Positions 16,477-23,408 of a stretch of DNA of 25,736 nucleotides are shown one piece after another. This DNA is from Oceanospirillum sp048268485 (GTDB taxonomy: Bacteria; Pseudomonadota; Gammaproteobacteria; Pseudomonadales; Halomonadaceae), in NCBI GenBank assembly GCA_048268485.1, contig JBLWVL010000043.1:1-25736 (forward strand), read 5' to 3'. The translations under genes and the position numbers were made by a program. Position 1 is the first letter of the stretch. Each line of letters begins with the position of its first letter. The notes beneath the pieces are model-generated. The model had not been told where the DNA came from. It worked only from the letters and a program-made list of their open reading frames with translations, and made no database searches.

Positions 16477-18162
16477 ATGCTGACCTATTTAGCGATCAAC
16501 AATCTGGCCATAGTGGAACATCTGGAGCTCGATCTGCCTTCAGGCATGACAGCGATTACAGGCGAGACCGGTGCCGGTAAATCGATTCTTCTGGACGCCC
16601 TTGGCCTGGCTCTTGGAGATCGTGCTGACGCTGACAGCGTACGCCATGGCGCCACTAAAGCTGAGATTCATGCACACTTTGACATTACCGTTCTACCTCT
16701 TGCGCAAAGCTGGCTTGAAGATCAGGAGTTGACCGATGAAGAGCATGCATGCGAGTGCATACTCCGCCGGGTTATCCACGCCAACGGCCGCTCCAAAGCC
16801 TGGATCAATGGCCAGTCCTGTTCGGCGCTGCAACTGAAACAGCTGGGTAGCCACCTGATCGATATCCATGGCCAGCATGAACACCAATCCCTTCTGCGTA
16901 AAGAGACACACCTGGTGCTTCTGGATGAGTTCGGACACCTGGAAAAAGCCCTCATCAGGCAACGCTCTCTTTATAAAGACTGGCAACAGGTGCGCAAACA
17001 GCTGGAACAGTTGAAAAGCCGTGATAGCGAGCAACAGGCACGCCTAGAGTTACTACGCTACCAGGTTGAAGAACTGGAGCAGCTGGGGCTTGAGGAACAT
17101 GAACTCCAGGAACTGGAAAACGAACAACAGGAACTTGCTAACGCTGAGACCCTGATCTCCGAAGGTCAGGCAACCTTAGACCTGTGCGATGGAGATGACA
17201 GCGGCGCCCGTCAGGCACTCAATTACGCCTGCCAACGGCTCAGCCAGATTCCCTCCCAGGACCCGCGCCTTACCGATATCAGCCAGATGCTTAATGATGC
17301 CCTGATCCAGGTGGAAGAAGCTTCCCGGGAACTCAGTTTCTTTATCGAACGCTGCGAGCTGGACCCGGAGCGCCTGCAGTTTGTAGAAGAGCGCCTCTCA
17401 TCCATTTATCAACTGGCCCGCAAGCACCATATTACGCCCGAAGAGTTATTCAGCCACAGCCTTGCCCTGAGAGAAGAGTTGAATAATATCGAGAACGGCC
17501 CCCAAAACATCGACCAGCTGGCAGAACAGCTGGATCAGCTCACGCACCAATACCGGGAGCACGCTGCAAAACTAAACCAGAAGCGTCAACAATTTGCCCG
17601 GAAGCTGAATAAGAACATCAACGAACAACTGGCCCAACTGGGCATGAGCAATGCCCGCTTTGAGGTATCGATTAAAAGCACAGAACAATTCCAGCCCACT
17701 GGCACCGACGATGTGGAGTTCCTAATTAGCACAAATCCCGGCCAACCTGCGAAACCTATGATCAAGATCGCTTCCGGTGGTGAGCTATCGCGCATCAGTC
17801 TCGCAATCCAGGTAGTCACCGCTCAAACTTCAACGATTCCAACGCTGGTGTTCGATGAGGTTGATGTGGGCATCAGCGGCGGTACGGCGGAGATCGTCGG
17901 TAAGCTGCTACATAATCTGGCGAAGAAAGGCCAGATTCTTTCAGTAACACACCTGCCTCAGGTTGCAGCGCAAGGTGACCAACACCTGCATATCAGCAAG
18001 CACAGCACAAAAGACACCACGAAGTCTCAGATGAACTGGCTGACCGATCAGGACAGAGTAACAGAGCTGGCTCGTATGTTGGGTGGTGTAGACCTTACCG
18101 AACAAACCCTGGCCCACGCCGCCGAGATGCTATCCACCAGCAAAGAAAAAGCGCAAGCCTGA
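16477..18162 (+). CDS. recN: DNA repair protein RecN
   Basis: RecN is an SMC-like ATPase recruited early to double-strand breaks, promoting recombinational repair. The 561-residue protein (E. coli 553) has an N-terminal Walker A GETGAGKS (29-36), long central Gln/Glu/Leu-rich coiled coils (about 155-390), and the C-terminal ABC half with signature IASGGELSRISLAIQVV, Walker B PTLVFDEVDVGISGGTAE and the switch segment SVTHLPQVAAQGD. GAGGA lies before the ATG. It is divergent from grpE, and in Pseudomonas recN sits between grpE and fur; here a sulfur cassette separates it from fur. The stop codon lies inside the terminator hairpin shared with the converging rhodanese gene. Confidence 0.98.
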   Translation: MLTYLAINNLAIVEHLELDLPSGMTAITGETGAGKSILLDALGLALGDRADADSVRHGATKAEIHAHFDITVLPLAQSWLEDQELTDEEHACECILRRVIHANGRSKAWINGQSCSALQLKQLGSHLIDIHGQHEHQSLLRKETHLVLLDEFGHLEKALIRQRSLYKDWQQVRKQLEQLKSRDSEQQARLELLRYQVEELEQLGLEEHELQELENEQQELANAETLISEGQATLDLCDGDDSGARQALNYACQRLSQIPSQDPRLTDISQMLNDALIQVEEASRELSFFIERCELDPERLQFVEERLSSIYQLARKHHITPEELFSHSLALREELNNIENGPQNIDQLAEQLDQLTHQYREHAAKLNQKRQQFARKLNKNINEQLAQLGMSNARFEVSIKSTEQFQPTGTDDVEFLISTNPGQPAKPMIKIASGGELSRISLAIQVVTAQTSTIPTLVFDEVDVGISGGTAEIVGKLLHNLAKKGQILSVTHLPQVAAQGDQHLHISKHSTKDTTKSQMNWLTDQDRVTELARMLGGVDLTEQTLAHAAEMLSTSKEKAQA

Positions 18163-18189
18163 CCGGTTTAGCAGCCTGGTTTGCGCTTT
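18148..18189. terminator. Terminator shared by recN and the rhodanese gene
   Basis: aaagcgcaagcc (18148-18159) pairs with ggtttgcgcttt (18178-18189), 12 bp with one G-U pair. On the minus strand the stem is followed by TTTTTCTTTG, a good terminator for the rhodanese gene. On the plus side only TTTC follows. The left arm includes the last codons of recN. Confidence 0.75.
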
Positions 18190-18223
18190 CAAACCCCTGG
18201 TATTACAACCCCATCAGGCGATT

Positions 18224-18781
18224 TCAGCGGTCAATGCGATAAATCTTCTCAGGATTGGGCTTGCTACCCCATGGTAAACCCACATTCTGCCAGCCATTCT
18301 TAATCCGCATACCCTTGTGCTCACCGGCTTTCAGCGAACTACCCTGAAAACCATTAATCACATAGTGGGCATTTTTAAAACCCTGATCTCTTAGATATTG
18401 CGCACTTGGCAAACCTCGTTCACTGCCGGAACGACACATAGTGATGACAGTAGCGTTTTTATCCAGCCCACGCGCCTGCAGCGCCTGCTCGACCTGGGCG
18501 GCAAAGTCCGGATTGCGATAAAGACGAAAACGGTTTTTCTTCTCATCCCACTGCTGGCGATCCACCATCAGAAAGGGAATATTCAGATCCACCTCATCGG
18601 TAAAGCCGACAAACATAATCTCTATCGGATCACGTACATCAACCAGCAACACCGGTGCCTGCCCATCTTTGTTCATCTCATACGCCTGCACGGGCGTTAC
18701 TCCCAGCTCAGATGCCCGCAGTGCTCCGCAAAACATCAGAGACGATGAGATCAGAGCTAAAACCATCATTCGTTTTTTCAC
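18224..18781 (-). CDS. Exported rhodanese-like sulfurtransferase
   Basis: The 185-residue protein starts with a Sec-type signal peptide (MKKRMMVLALISSSLMFCGALRAS, cleavage near residue 24), so it should act in the periplasm. A single rhodanese domain follows: VLLVDVRDPIE near 45-54, then the active-site loop CRSGSER with Cys116, then VINGFQGSS. Such domains carry sulfane sulfur as a cysteine persulfide. The C-terminal about 30 residues (HKGMRIKNGWQNVGLPWG) go beyond the core domain. The first codon is GTG (18779-18781) with AGAGG seven bases upstream; ATG four codons later is an alternative. It is divergent from the sulfide oxidoreductase gene, suggesting the two cooperate in sulfide oxidation (inference). 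The exact substrate is unknown. Confidence 0.88.
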   Translation of the reverse strand: MKKRMMVLALISSSLMFCGALRASELGVTPVQAYEMNKDGQAPVLLVDVRDPIEIMFVGFTDEVDLNIPFLMVDRQQWDEKKNRFRLYRNPDFAAQVEQALQARGLDKNATVITMCRSGSERGLPSAQYLRDQGFKNAHYVINGFQGSSLKAGEHKGMRIKNGWQNVGLPWGSKPNPEKIYRIDR

Positions 18782-18888
18782 CTGAAAACCTCTTTGCTTT
18801 TCTGAGTCGCCCCTGTCTATCTGATGGGTGCGACAAAATGACTAGGCGGAAAACTTGAGATTTCACATCAAGCATCCATAATCTAAGC

Positions 18889-18910
18889 TTATTAAAACAA
18901 ATTCTAATAA
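18889..18910. promoter_or_regulatory. AT-rich dyad in the divergent rhodanese / SQR promoter region
   Basis: TTATTA (18889-18894) and TAATAA (18905-18910) form a dyad, with a further AA/TT match inside each half. It lies 44-65 bases before the oxidoreductase ATG in the only intergenic region of the cassette (18782-18953). Candidate -10 elements TATAAC (18914-18919) and TATAAA (18929-18934) follow. It is a plausible operator; no known regulator could be assigned. Confidence 0.4.
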
Positions 18911-18953
18911 AGATATAACTAAATAAAATATAAACGTCAACGGAGGAGCTCAA

Positions 18954-20282
18954 ATGCCCCCATTGAAACACCCCAGCTACAATCCCGGACGTCGGCAATT
19001 TATCAAATGGGGAATAGGCGGCGCTGCAGCTTCGGCTCTGCCCTTTGGTATCGCGTTTGCCCGACAGAAAACCCAGGCCCGCATTCTGATTTTAGGAGCG
19101 GGGGCCGCCGGGACCGCTATGGCCAACCGCCTGAATAACGCCCTGTCCGGTGCCAGTATCACCATCGTCGGCAAACGCCCGCAACATTACTACCAGCCAG
19201 GCTATACCCTGATCGCCTCCGGCCTTTGGCAGACAGAGCAAGTCGCCACGCCAACCCGGAACTGGCTGCCTTCTGAGATAAGCTGGATCCCATCAGATGT
19301 GGCAGAGCTCTTTCCGGGTAAACGTGCCGTCAGACTGGAAGATGGTCAGACTCTGGAGTATGACCTGCTGGTGATCGCTACCGGCTGTCAGCTGAACTAC
19401 TCTGAGATTGAAGGGATGAGCCCGGATCTGGTTGGGCAAAAGGGTATTGGCAGCGTGTACGCCAGCGCCGAAGGTGCTACAGCCACTAACCGGCAGATTG
19501 AATCTCTGATCAGTGCGGGGGAGGGCCGGGCGCTCTTCACCCTGAGCAACACCCCGATCAAATGTGCCGGTGCACCGCTGAAAATGATCTTCACCACGCT
19601 ATCCCGTCTTGAGGATACCGGCAGACGGGATGCTTTTCAGGTCGACTTCTTTACACCATTCAAAAACAAGGTTTTCTCTGTCCCTGTGTATAACGATTTT
19701 GTTCTGAATCGCTGGCAGGAACTAAACGTGAATCTATATGACCAGCGTGTGCTCACCGCCATTGACGTGGAGAAACAAGAAGCCACCTTCACCACGGCAA
19801 GCGGTCAACGCCAGCAGGAAGCCTATGACTTTATTCACATCGTCCCACCCATGAGTGCACCGGATGCGATCCGATACAGTGAGCTTGCCTGGCAGGAAGG
19901 GCCTATGGCGCACCAGTGGCTGGAGATCGATCAATACAGCCTGCAGCACCGCCGTTACCCGGAAATTTTCGGGATTGGCGATGTAATCGGCACACCTTTC
20001 GGCAAAACCGCAGCCAGTGTGAAAAAACAGGCTCCGGTTGCTGAAGCCAATATTCTGTCTTACCTGGCAGATCGCCCTTTAGCCGCTAAATACGATGGCT
20101 ACACCTCATGCCCGCTAATTACGTCCATCGGCAAAGCGATACTGGCTGAATTTGGTTATGGCGGTGAACTCATGCCCTCCTTCTCCTTTATCGATCCGAC
20201 AGAAGAATCATGGGCGGTATGGGTGATGAAAGAGAAAATGCTGCAACCCGCGTATTACGCCATGCTTAACGGTCAGGTATAG
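18954..20282 (+). CDS. Sulfide:quinone oxidoreductase-like flavoprotein with Tat signal
   Basis: A 442-residue FAD-dependent disulfide oxidoreductase. The N-terminus GRRQFIKWGIGGAAASALPF is a twin-arginine signal (Arg13-Arg14), then the FAD-binding loop ILILGAGAAGTAMANRL. The three cysteines typical of sulfide:quinone reductases are present at 145 (ATGCQL), 204 (PIKCAGAPLK) and 386 (TSCPLI). FGIGDVIGTPFGKTAASV binds the flavin tail, and the C-terminal end (ESWAVWVMKEKMLQPAYYAML) is amphipathic/aromatic, as in membrane-associated SQRs. It probably oxidises sulfide at the periplasmic face and passes electrons to quinone. The related FccB of flavocytochrome c is the alternative; no cytochrome partner is nearby. 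GGAGGAG precedes the ATG. It is followed after 11 bp by a small membrane protein gene. Confidence 0.88.
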   Translation: MPPLKHPSYNPGRRQFIKWGIGGAAASALPFGIAFARQKTQARILILGAGAAGTAMANRLNNALSGASITIVGKRPQHYYQPGYTLIASGLWQTEQVATPTRNWLPSEISWIPSDVAELFPGKRAVRLEDGQTLEYDLLVIATGCQLNYSEIEGMSPDLVGQKGIGSVYASAEGATATNRQIESLISAGEGRALFTLSNTPIKCAGAPLKMIFTTLSRLEDTGRRDAFQVDFFTPFKNKVFSVPVYNDFVLNRWQELNVNLYDQRVLTAIDVEKQEATFTTASGQRQQEAYDFIHIVPPMSAPDAIRYSELAWQEGPMAHQWLEIDQYSLQHRRYPEIFGIGDVIGTPFGKTAASVKKQAPVAEANILSYLADRPLAAKYDGYTSCPLITSIGKAILAEFGYGGELMPSFSFIDPTEESWAVWVMKEKMLQPAYYAMLNGQV

Positions 20283-20293
20283 GAGGCTAAACC

Positions 20294-20608
20294 ATGACAT
20301 TTTCAGGTATCATCACCATTGTAATGTACAGCCTTAAACCCTACTGGCCGCTATTATTACTGCTGGTCATGTTATTGCTGATCACCCAATGGGTGGGACG
20401 AAACAAAAAGGGCTCAGTACCTGGGTATGTTTATTGGCTAAGCGTGGGCATCGGTATCATCGCGGCGCTGCTTGCACCAGCGATAACGCTGTCAAAGCTC
20501 AGCTATGTCCAAACAACAACAGATGTTTTGGCATTAGTTGCCGTAGCACTGGGTACCAGTCTCTATGCGATATTACTGCCTTCGCCACTAACAAAGCACC
20601 GCGCCTGA
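20294..20608 (+). CDS. Small three-helix membrane protein of the sulfide cassette (unrecognised)
   Basis: I do not recognise a named family with confidence. The 104-residue protein has three hydrophobic segments, about residues 16-35 (PYWPLLLLLVMLLLITQWVG), 47-66 and 76-97, joined by short loops; the first loop is basic (GRNKKGS). There is no signal peptide other than the first helix and there are no cysteines or histidine clusters that would suggest a cofactor. GGAGG stands 7 bases before the ATG, and it begins 11 bp after the oxidoreductase stop, so the two are an operon. A role as membrane anchor, quinone-side partner or sulfur-compound transporter for the exported flavoprotein is possible but is inference only. 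Confidence 0.8.
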   Translation: MTFSGIITIVMYSLKPYWPLLLLLVMLLLITQWVGRNKKGSVPGYVYWLSVGIGIIAALLAPAITLSKLSYVQTTTDVLALVAVALGTSLYAILLPSPLTKHRA

Positions 20609-20642
20609 TACCGACCCATTTCCCCCAACGATTACGATAGCT

Positions 20643-20679
20643 AAAAAAAAGCCCGTCCCCTTTCGAGGGACGGGCTTTC
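20643..20679. terminator. Bidirectional terminator between the sulfide operon and fur
   Basis: aaagcccgtccc (20648-20659) pairs exactly with gggacgggcttt (20667-20678). On the minus strand the stem is followed by TTTTTTTT, an excellent terminator for fur. On the plus side TTTC follows, weaker but usable for the small membrane protein transcript. Confidence 0.9.
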
Positions 20680-20696
20680 AGGTACCCCATGAAAAA

Positions 20697-21107
20697 TTAG
20701 CTATCTTTCTTGCGGACATATAAAACCAATGAGTGATCCACTAATTCGTAACCGTGCTCAGCGACAATTTCATGCTGACGACGCTCAATCTCAGGATCAA
20801 AGAATTCAATCACCTCACCGCTGTCGACACAGACAATATGATCATGATGCTCGTCTTTTGCCAACTCAAAGACCGCATGCCCGCCATCAAAATTATGACG
20901 CACAACCAAGCCAGCAGACTCAAACTGAGTCAATACACGGTATACAGTAGCAAGGCCGACATCTTCTCCTGCCTCCAGCAACGCCTTGTACACATCTTCC
21001 GCACTCATATGATGTGCCGATGCACTCTCCAGAAGCTGAAGAATTTTAATGCGCGGCAGGGTTACTTTCAGACCTGCTTTTTTCAATTCCTGATTTTCAT
21101 CTGCCAT
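20697..21107 (-). CDS. fur: Ferric uptake regulator Fur
   Basis: Fur represses iron-uptake genes when loaded with Fe2+. The 136-residue protein has the winged-helix DNA-binding domain (LKVTLPRIKILQLLES, LATVYRVLTQFESAGLV) and the dimerisation domain with the metal-binding HHDH (87-90) and HNFDGGHAVFEL. At the usual C93-x2-C96 site only Cys93 remains; residue 96 is Ser (VCVDSGEV), and no second CxxC is present at the C-terminus, as in the single-cysteine Fur of Pseudomonas. ATG at 21105-21107. It is divergent from bamE, as in Pseudomonas, and ends at a strong terminator. Confidence 0.97.
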   Translation of the reverse strand: MADENQELKKAGLKVTLPRIKILQLLESASAHHMSAEDVYKALLEAGEDVGLATVYRVLTQFESAGLVVRHNFDGGHAVFELAKDEHHDHIVCVDSGEVIEFFDPEIERRQHEIVAEHGYELVDHSLVLYVRKKDS

Positions 21108-21148
21108 GTTTTTCCCGTCTCGCTTCGCAGTTGGTGCTTATTTCCGGT

Positions 21149-21177
21149 ATTATCCCAAACTTGCACAACAAGGTGAA
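21149..21177 (-). promoter_or_regulatory. Likely fur promoter
   Basis: On the minus strand TTCACC (21177-21172) and GATAAT (21154-21149) are 17 bp apart, placing the start site around 35 bases before the fur ATG. The same region must also hold the bamE promoter; TATTAT (21148-21153) on the plus strand could be its -10, so the two would compete. Confidence 0.5.
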
Positions 21178-21189
21178 AGATATTCTCAT

Positions 21190-21504
21190 ATGCAAAGACT
21201 GATCATTTTAGTCATCTTTTCGTCGTTAGTCACACTTTCCGGCTGTATTTTCCCTGGCGTTTACAAAAGGGAGCTGCAGCAAGGACAGGTTATGACCGAT
21301 GAGATGATCAATCAACTCCAGCCGGGGCTTACCCGTGAGCAGGTGGTTTATGTGATGGGGAACCCCCTGACACCCTCCACTATCAATCCAAATCGCTGGG
21401 ACTATATCTATTGGTCAAAAGATCCCAGAGATAACGTCACCCAACAAAAAGTAAGCCTGGTGTTTGATAACAACCGGTTGGTTGAAATCAAGAAAACACC
21501 CTGA
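21190..21504 (+). CDS. bamE: Outer membrane assembly lipoprotein BamE (OmlA/SmpA)
   Basis: BamE is a lipoprotein of the beta-barrel assembly complex at the outer membrane. I use ATG 21190 (MQRLIILVIFSSLVTLSGC), giving 104 residues with a lipobox LSGC and Cys19 as the lipidation site; the frame is open upstream into fur but without family support. The conserved segments VYKRELQQGQ, LQPGLTREQVVYVMGNP and RWDYIYW are present, and the gene ends shortly after DNNRLVEIK, as expected of the short BamE. It is divergent from fur, the conserved fur-omlA pair. Confidence 0.95.
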   Translation: MQRLIILVIFSSLVTLSGCIFPGVYKRELQQGQVMTDEMINQLQPGLTREQVVYVMGNPLTPSTINPNRWDYIYWSKDPRDNVTQQKVSLVFDNNRLVEIKKTP

Positions 21505-21543
21505 GCGAAGCGATACGCCTGGAAACAGGGTTAGGTATAAGCT

Positions 21544-21574
21544 CCCCGGGCCGACGAACAAAGTCAGCCCCGGG
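21544..21574. terminator. GC-rich hairpin between converging bamE and rnfH
   Basis: ccccgggccgac (21544-21555) pairs with gtcagccccggg (21563-21574) with one mismatch and one G-U pair. It lies 40 bases after bamE and 37 before the rnfH stop. The following bases (ACTTTATC) are only mildly T-rich, so termination strength is uncertain. Confidence 0.55.
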
Positions 21575-21610
21575 ACTTTATCGCATTACTGTAAGCACAC
21601 CTTTAAACGG

Positions 21611-21910
21611 TCAGGCTTTCTTCTGCTTAGCCGCACGGTTGGCCCGTACTTTTTTAGGGTCAGCAATGAGAGGGCGGTAAATCTCAACCCGGTCATTTTC
21701 CCTTAGCACCCGTTCTTCAGGTGCCTTAACCAGTTTACTGAAAACCCCCAGGGAAGCAGTTGTTAAATCAATTTCAGGGTAATGCCGACTCAGGCCGGAA
21801 CGCTCCGCTGCCTGCAGTACAGTTGTTCCCTCAGGAACGTAAAGCTCTACAATCTTCTGCTCATTCGGTAGCGCATATACAACTTCCACCCGAATCTGTT
21901 TAGCATCCAT
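21611..21910 (-). CDS. rnfH: RnfH-family ubiquitin-like protein (toxin-antitoxin partner of RatA, RatB-like)
   Basis: A 100-residue protein of the UPF0125/RnfH family, a beta-grasp fold. MDAKQIRVEVVYALPNEQKIVELYVPEG and the near-invariant end DRVEIYRPLIADPKKVR match the E. coli protein. Its function is poorly defined; it is habitually found after ratA. I chose ATG 21910, one base after the ratA stop (TAATATG), implying translational coupling. ATG 21922, overlapping ratA, is an alternative, but GAGG is then only three bases away. The protein ends in a basic Lys/Arg/Ala tail (RANRAAKQKKA). Confidence 0.92.
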   Translation of the reverse strand: MDAKQIRVEVVYALPNEQKIVELYVPEGTTVLQAAERSGLSRHYPEIDLTTASLGVFSKLVKAPEERVLRENDRVEIYRPLIADPKKVRANRAAKQKKA

Positions 21911-21911
21911 A

Positions 21912-22346
21912 TTATCGACCATAAACCTCGTCCGCCCGTTTACAAAATGCTTCAACCATCGTGTTTGCCGCCTGATTAAAGATCCCGCCAAGGGCCATAC
22001 TTAACAGCTTTCCGGCAAACTCAAATTCCATGGTCAGAGTGACCTTACAAGCCTCATCTGACAGTGTCTCAAATCGCCAGTCCCCTTCCAGTTTTTTGAA
22101 AGGGCCATCCACCAGCTGCAGATGAATATGATGCGGAGCCTCCAGCGTATTACGGGTGGTAAAGCTGTGCTTAATGCCCGCCTTGGAGATCTCCAGCCTA
22201 CCGACCATATGGCTTTCCGATGACTCAATCAACGTGGCACCGCCACACCAGGGAAGAAATTTCGGGTAGGACTCACAATCATTTACCAGGTCATACATCT
22301 CACGGGCGGAATGCATAACCAGCGCGCTTCGGGTCACCGTTGTCAT
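21912..22346 (-). CDS. ratA: RatA-type START/polyketide cyclase protein (coenzyme Q-binding family)
   Basis: A 144-residue protein of the Coq10/RatA family. In E. coli RatA was described as a toxin that blocks 70S ribosome association, while homologues (Coq10) assist ubiquinone function; which applies here cannot be told. The family start MTTVTRSALVMHSAREMYDLVNDCESYPKFLPWCGG and the segments LEGDWRF and FAGKLLSMALGGIFNQAANTMVEAFCKRA are well conserved. It is first in the ratA-rnfH pair and is divergent from smpB, a common gammaproteobacterial order. On the minus strand an extended -10 TG-C-TACAAT (22471-22463) about 115 bases upstream may be its promoter. Confidence 0.95.
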   Translation of the reverse strand: MTTVTRSALVMHSAREMYDLVNDCESYPKFLPWCGGATLIESSESHMVGRLEISKAGIKHSFTTRNTLEAPHHIHLQLVDGPFKKLEGDWRFETLSDEACKVTLTMEFEFAGKLLSMALGGIFNQAANTMVEAFCKRADEVYGR

Positions 22347-22512
22347 TTATGACGCTCTCGCTCTCTTCATCTTGACCCTGCCGGGGAAAAGCCGACAGCA
22401 AACAGGTCAAATCGGTAGCAAAACCGGGCAGCAACAGAAGCCACTGTCCACTTAAAGGCAGAATTGTAGCATGATTTTGATTTTTAACGGTTTCGCCTGA
22501 TAGCCCTTTGCC

Positions 22513-22548
22513 TTTCTTAGCCTTATAATAAGATCTATGGCTAAGAAA
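22513..22548. promoter_or_regulatory. smpB promoter with 10-bp dyad over the start codon
   Basis: A perfect TATAAT (22524-22529) ends 7 bases before the smpB ATG (22537), so a transcript from it would be nearly leaderless. It is flanked by an exact inverted repeat TTTCTTAGCC (22513-22522) / GGCTAAGAAA (22539-22548), whose right arm is the start of the smpB coding sequence. No good Shine-Dalgarno is present. Confidence 0.55.
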
Positions 22549-23019
22549 CAGAAAGCAAAAGCAACCAGCTCAACCATCGCTCTGAATAAGCGTGCACGCC
22601 ACGAATTTCATATCAATGAAAAGTTCGAGGCTGGCTTGTCTCTGGGTGGATGGGAAGTAAAGAGTCTCCGTGCAGGCAAAGTCCAAATTACCGAGGGCTA
22701 CGTCATTATGCACAAAGGAGAAGTGTGGCTGATGGGTGCGCACATTACCCCATTAATCAGTGCTTCATCCCATGTCCTTGCGGAACCAACCCGCAACCGG
22801 AAGCTCTTACTTCATAAGAAAGAGATCGCTAAAATCTTTGCAGCAATTCAGCAGAAAGGTCACACCTGTGTGCCAACCGCTCTGTACTGGAAAAATAACA
22901 AAGTAAAATGCGAGATCGCACTGGTAACGGGTAAAAAGCTGCACGACAAACGCGCGACTGAGAAAGACCGTGACTGGGGTCGCCAGAAACAACGTATTGT
23001 GCGCGAACACGCAGGATAA
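22537..23019 (+). CDS. smpB: SsrA-binding protein SmpB
   Basis: SmpB binds tmRNA and places it in stalled ribosomes for trans-translation. The 160-residue protein is full length: the OB-fold core with RARHEFHINEKFEAGLSLGGWEVKSLRAGKVQITEGYV, then GAHITPLISAS, RKLLLHKKEI and CEIALVTGKKLHDKR. The basic tail ATEKDRDWGRQKQRIVREHAG carries the DWxxx(R/K) region that enters the mRNA channel. The start is ATG 22537 with the conserved MAKK. Its RNA partner ssrA follows 57 bases after its stop, on the same strand, the classical smpB-ssrA arrangement. Confidence 0.98.
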   Translation: MAKKQKAKATSSTIALNKRARHEFHINEKFEAGLSLGGWEVKSLRAGKVQITEGYVIMHKGEVWLMGAHITPLISASSHVLAEPTRNRKLLLHKKEIAKIFAAIQQKGHTCVPTALYWKNNKVKCEIALVTGKKLHDKRATEKDRDWGRQKQRIVREHAG

Positions 23020-23027
23020 GATAGCCT

Positions 23028-23068
23028 TATAATTAGGTAATCAAAGGGGAATTCTGTTAGAATGCCCC
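23028..23068 (+). promoter_or_regulatory. ssrA promoter candidates and dyad
   Basis: A perfect TATAAT is at 23028-23033, within TAGCCTTATAAT (23022-23033), the same 12 bases as at the smpB -10. A second -10-like TAGAAT is at 23058-23063. GGGGAATTC (23046-23054) and GAATGCCCC (23060-23068) form a near-perfect dyad with one mismatch in the leader. No clear -35 was found for either. Confidence 0.4.
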
Positions 23069-23170
23069 ACTTCTTTGGGGGTGACATGGCTTCGACGCCG
23101 GTTTCAAACCCTGAGGTGCATGTCGAGAGGGTAACGTATCTCGTAAATACCGCGTTACAATTTTATAGTC

Positions 23171-23203
23171 GCAAACGACGAAAACTACGCTCTAGCAGCT
23201 TAA
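23171..23203 (+). other. tmRNA tag reading frame (ANDENYALAA)
   Basis: Ten codons GCA to GCT followed by TAA inside ssrA give the proteolysis tag ending in LAA, the degron read by ClpXP through SspB. It is translated only after ribosome switching. Confidence 0.95.
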
Positions 23204-23408
23204 TTGCTGCTCCCTCAGACGGAAGATGCCTGTATCTTCTAGACGAGGTATGAGCCCGCGAAACAGGCTCGAAGCAACGTCCGTCTCAGGCCGCGCTTCT
23301 AAAACTTTTCGAGACTCGCGCTAGGCAATCCTGTTCGTTGGAGTGCCAGGCGTTAAACTAAAAAACGAAACTAAGCATGTAGAGCCGATGGCAGAGGACT
23401 GGCGGACG

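Noticed and set aside
18806..18834. GTCGC/GCGAC hairpin upstream of the rhodanese gene
   Set aside because: Five-base arms with an irregular inner match; too weak to call a regulatory element.
23062..23253. Short plus-strand frame covering the 5' half of ssrA
   Set aside because: The region is clearly tmRNA; the only translated part expected is the ten-codon tag in a different context.
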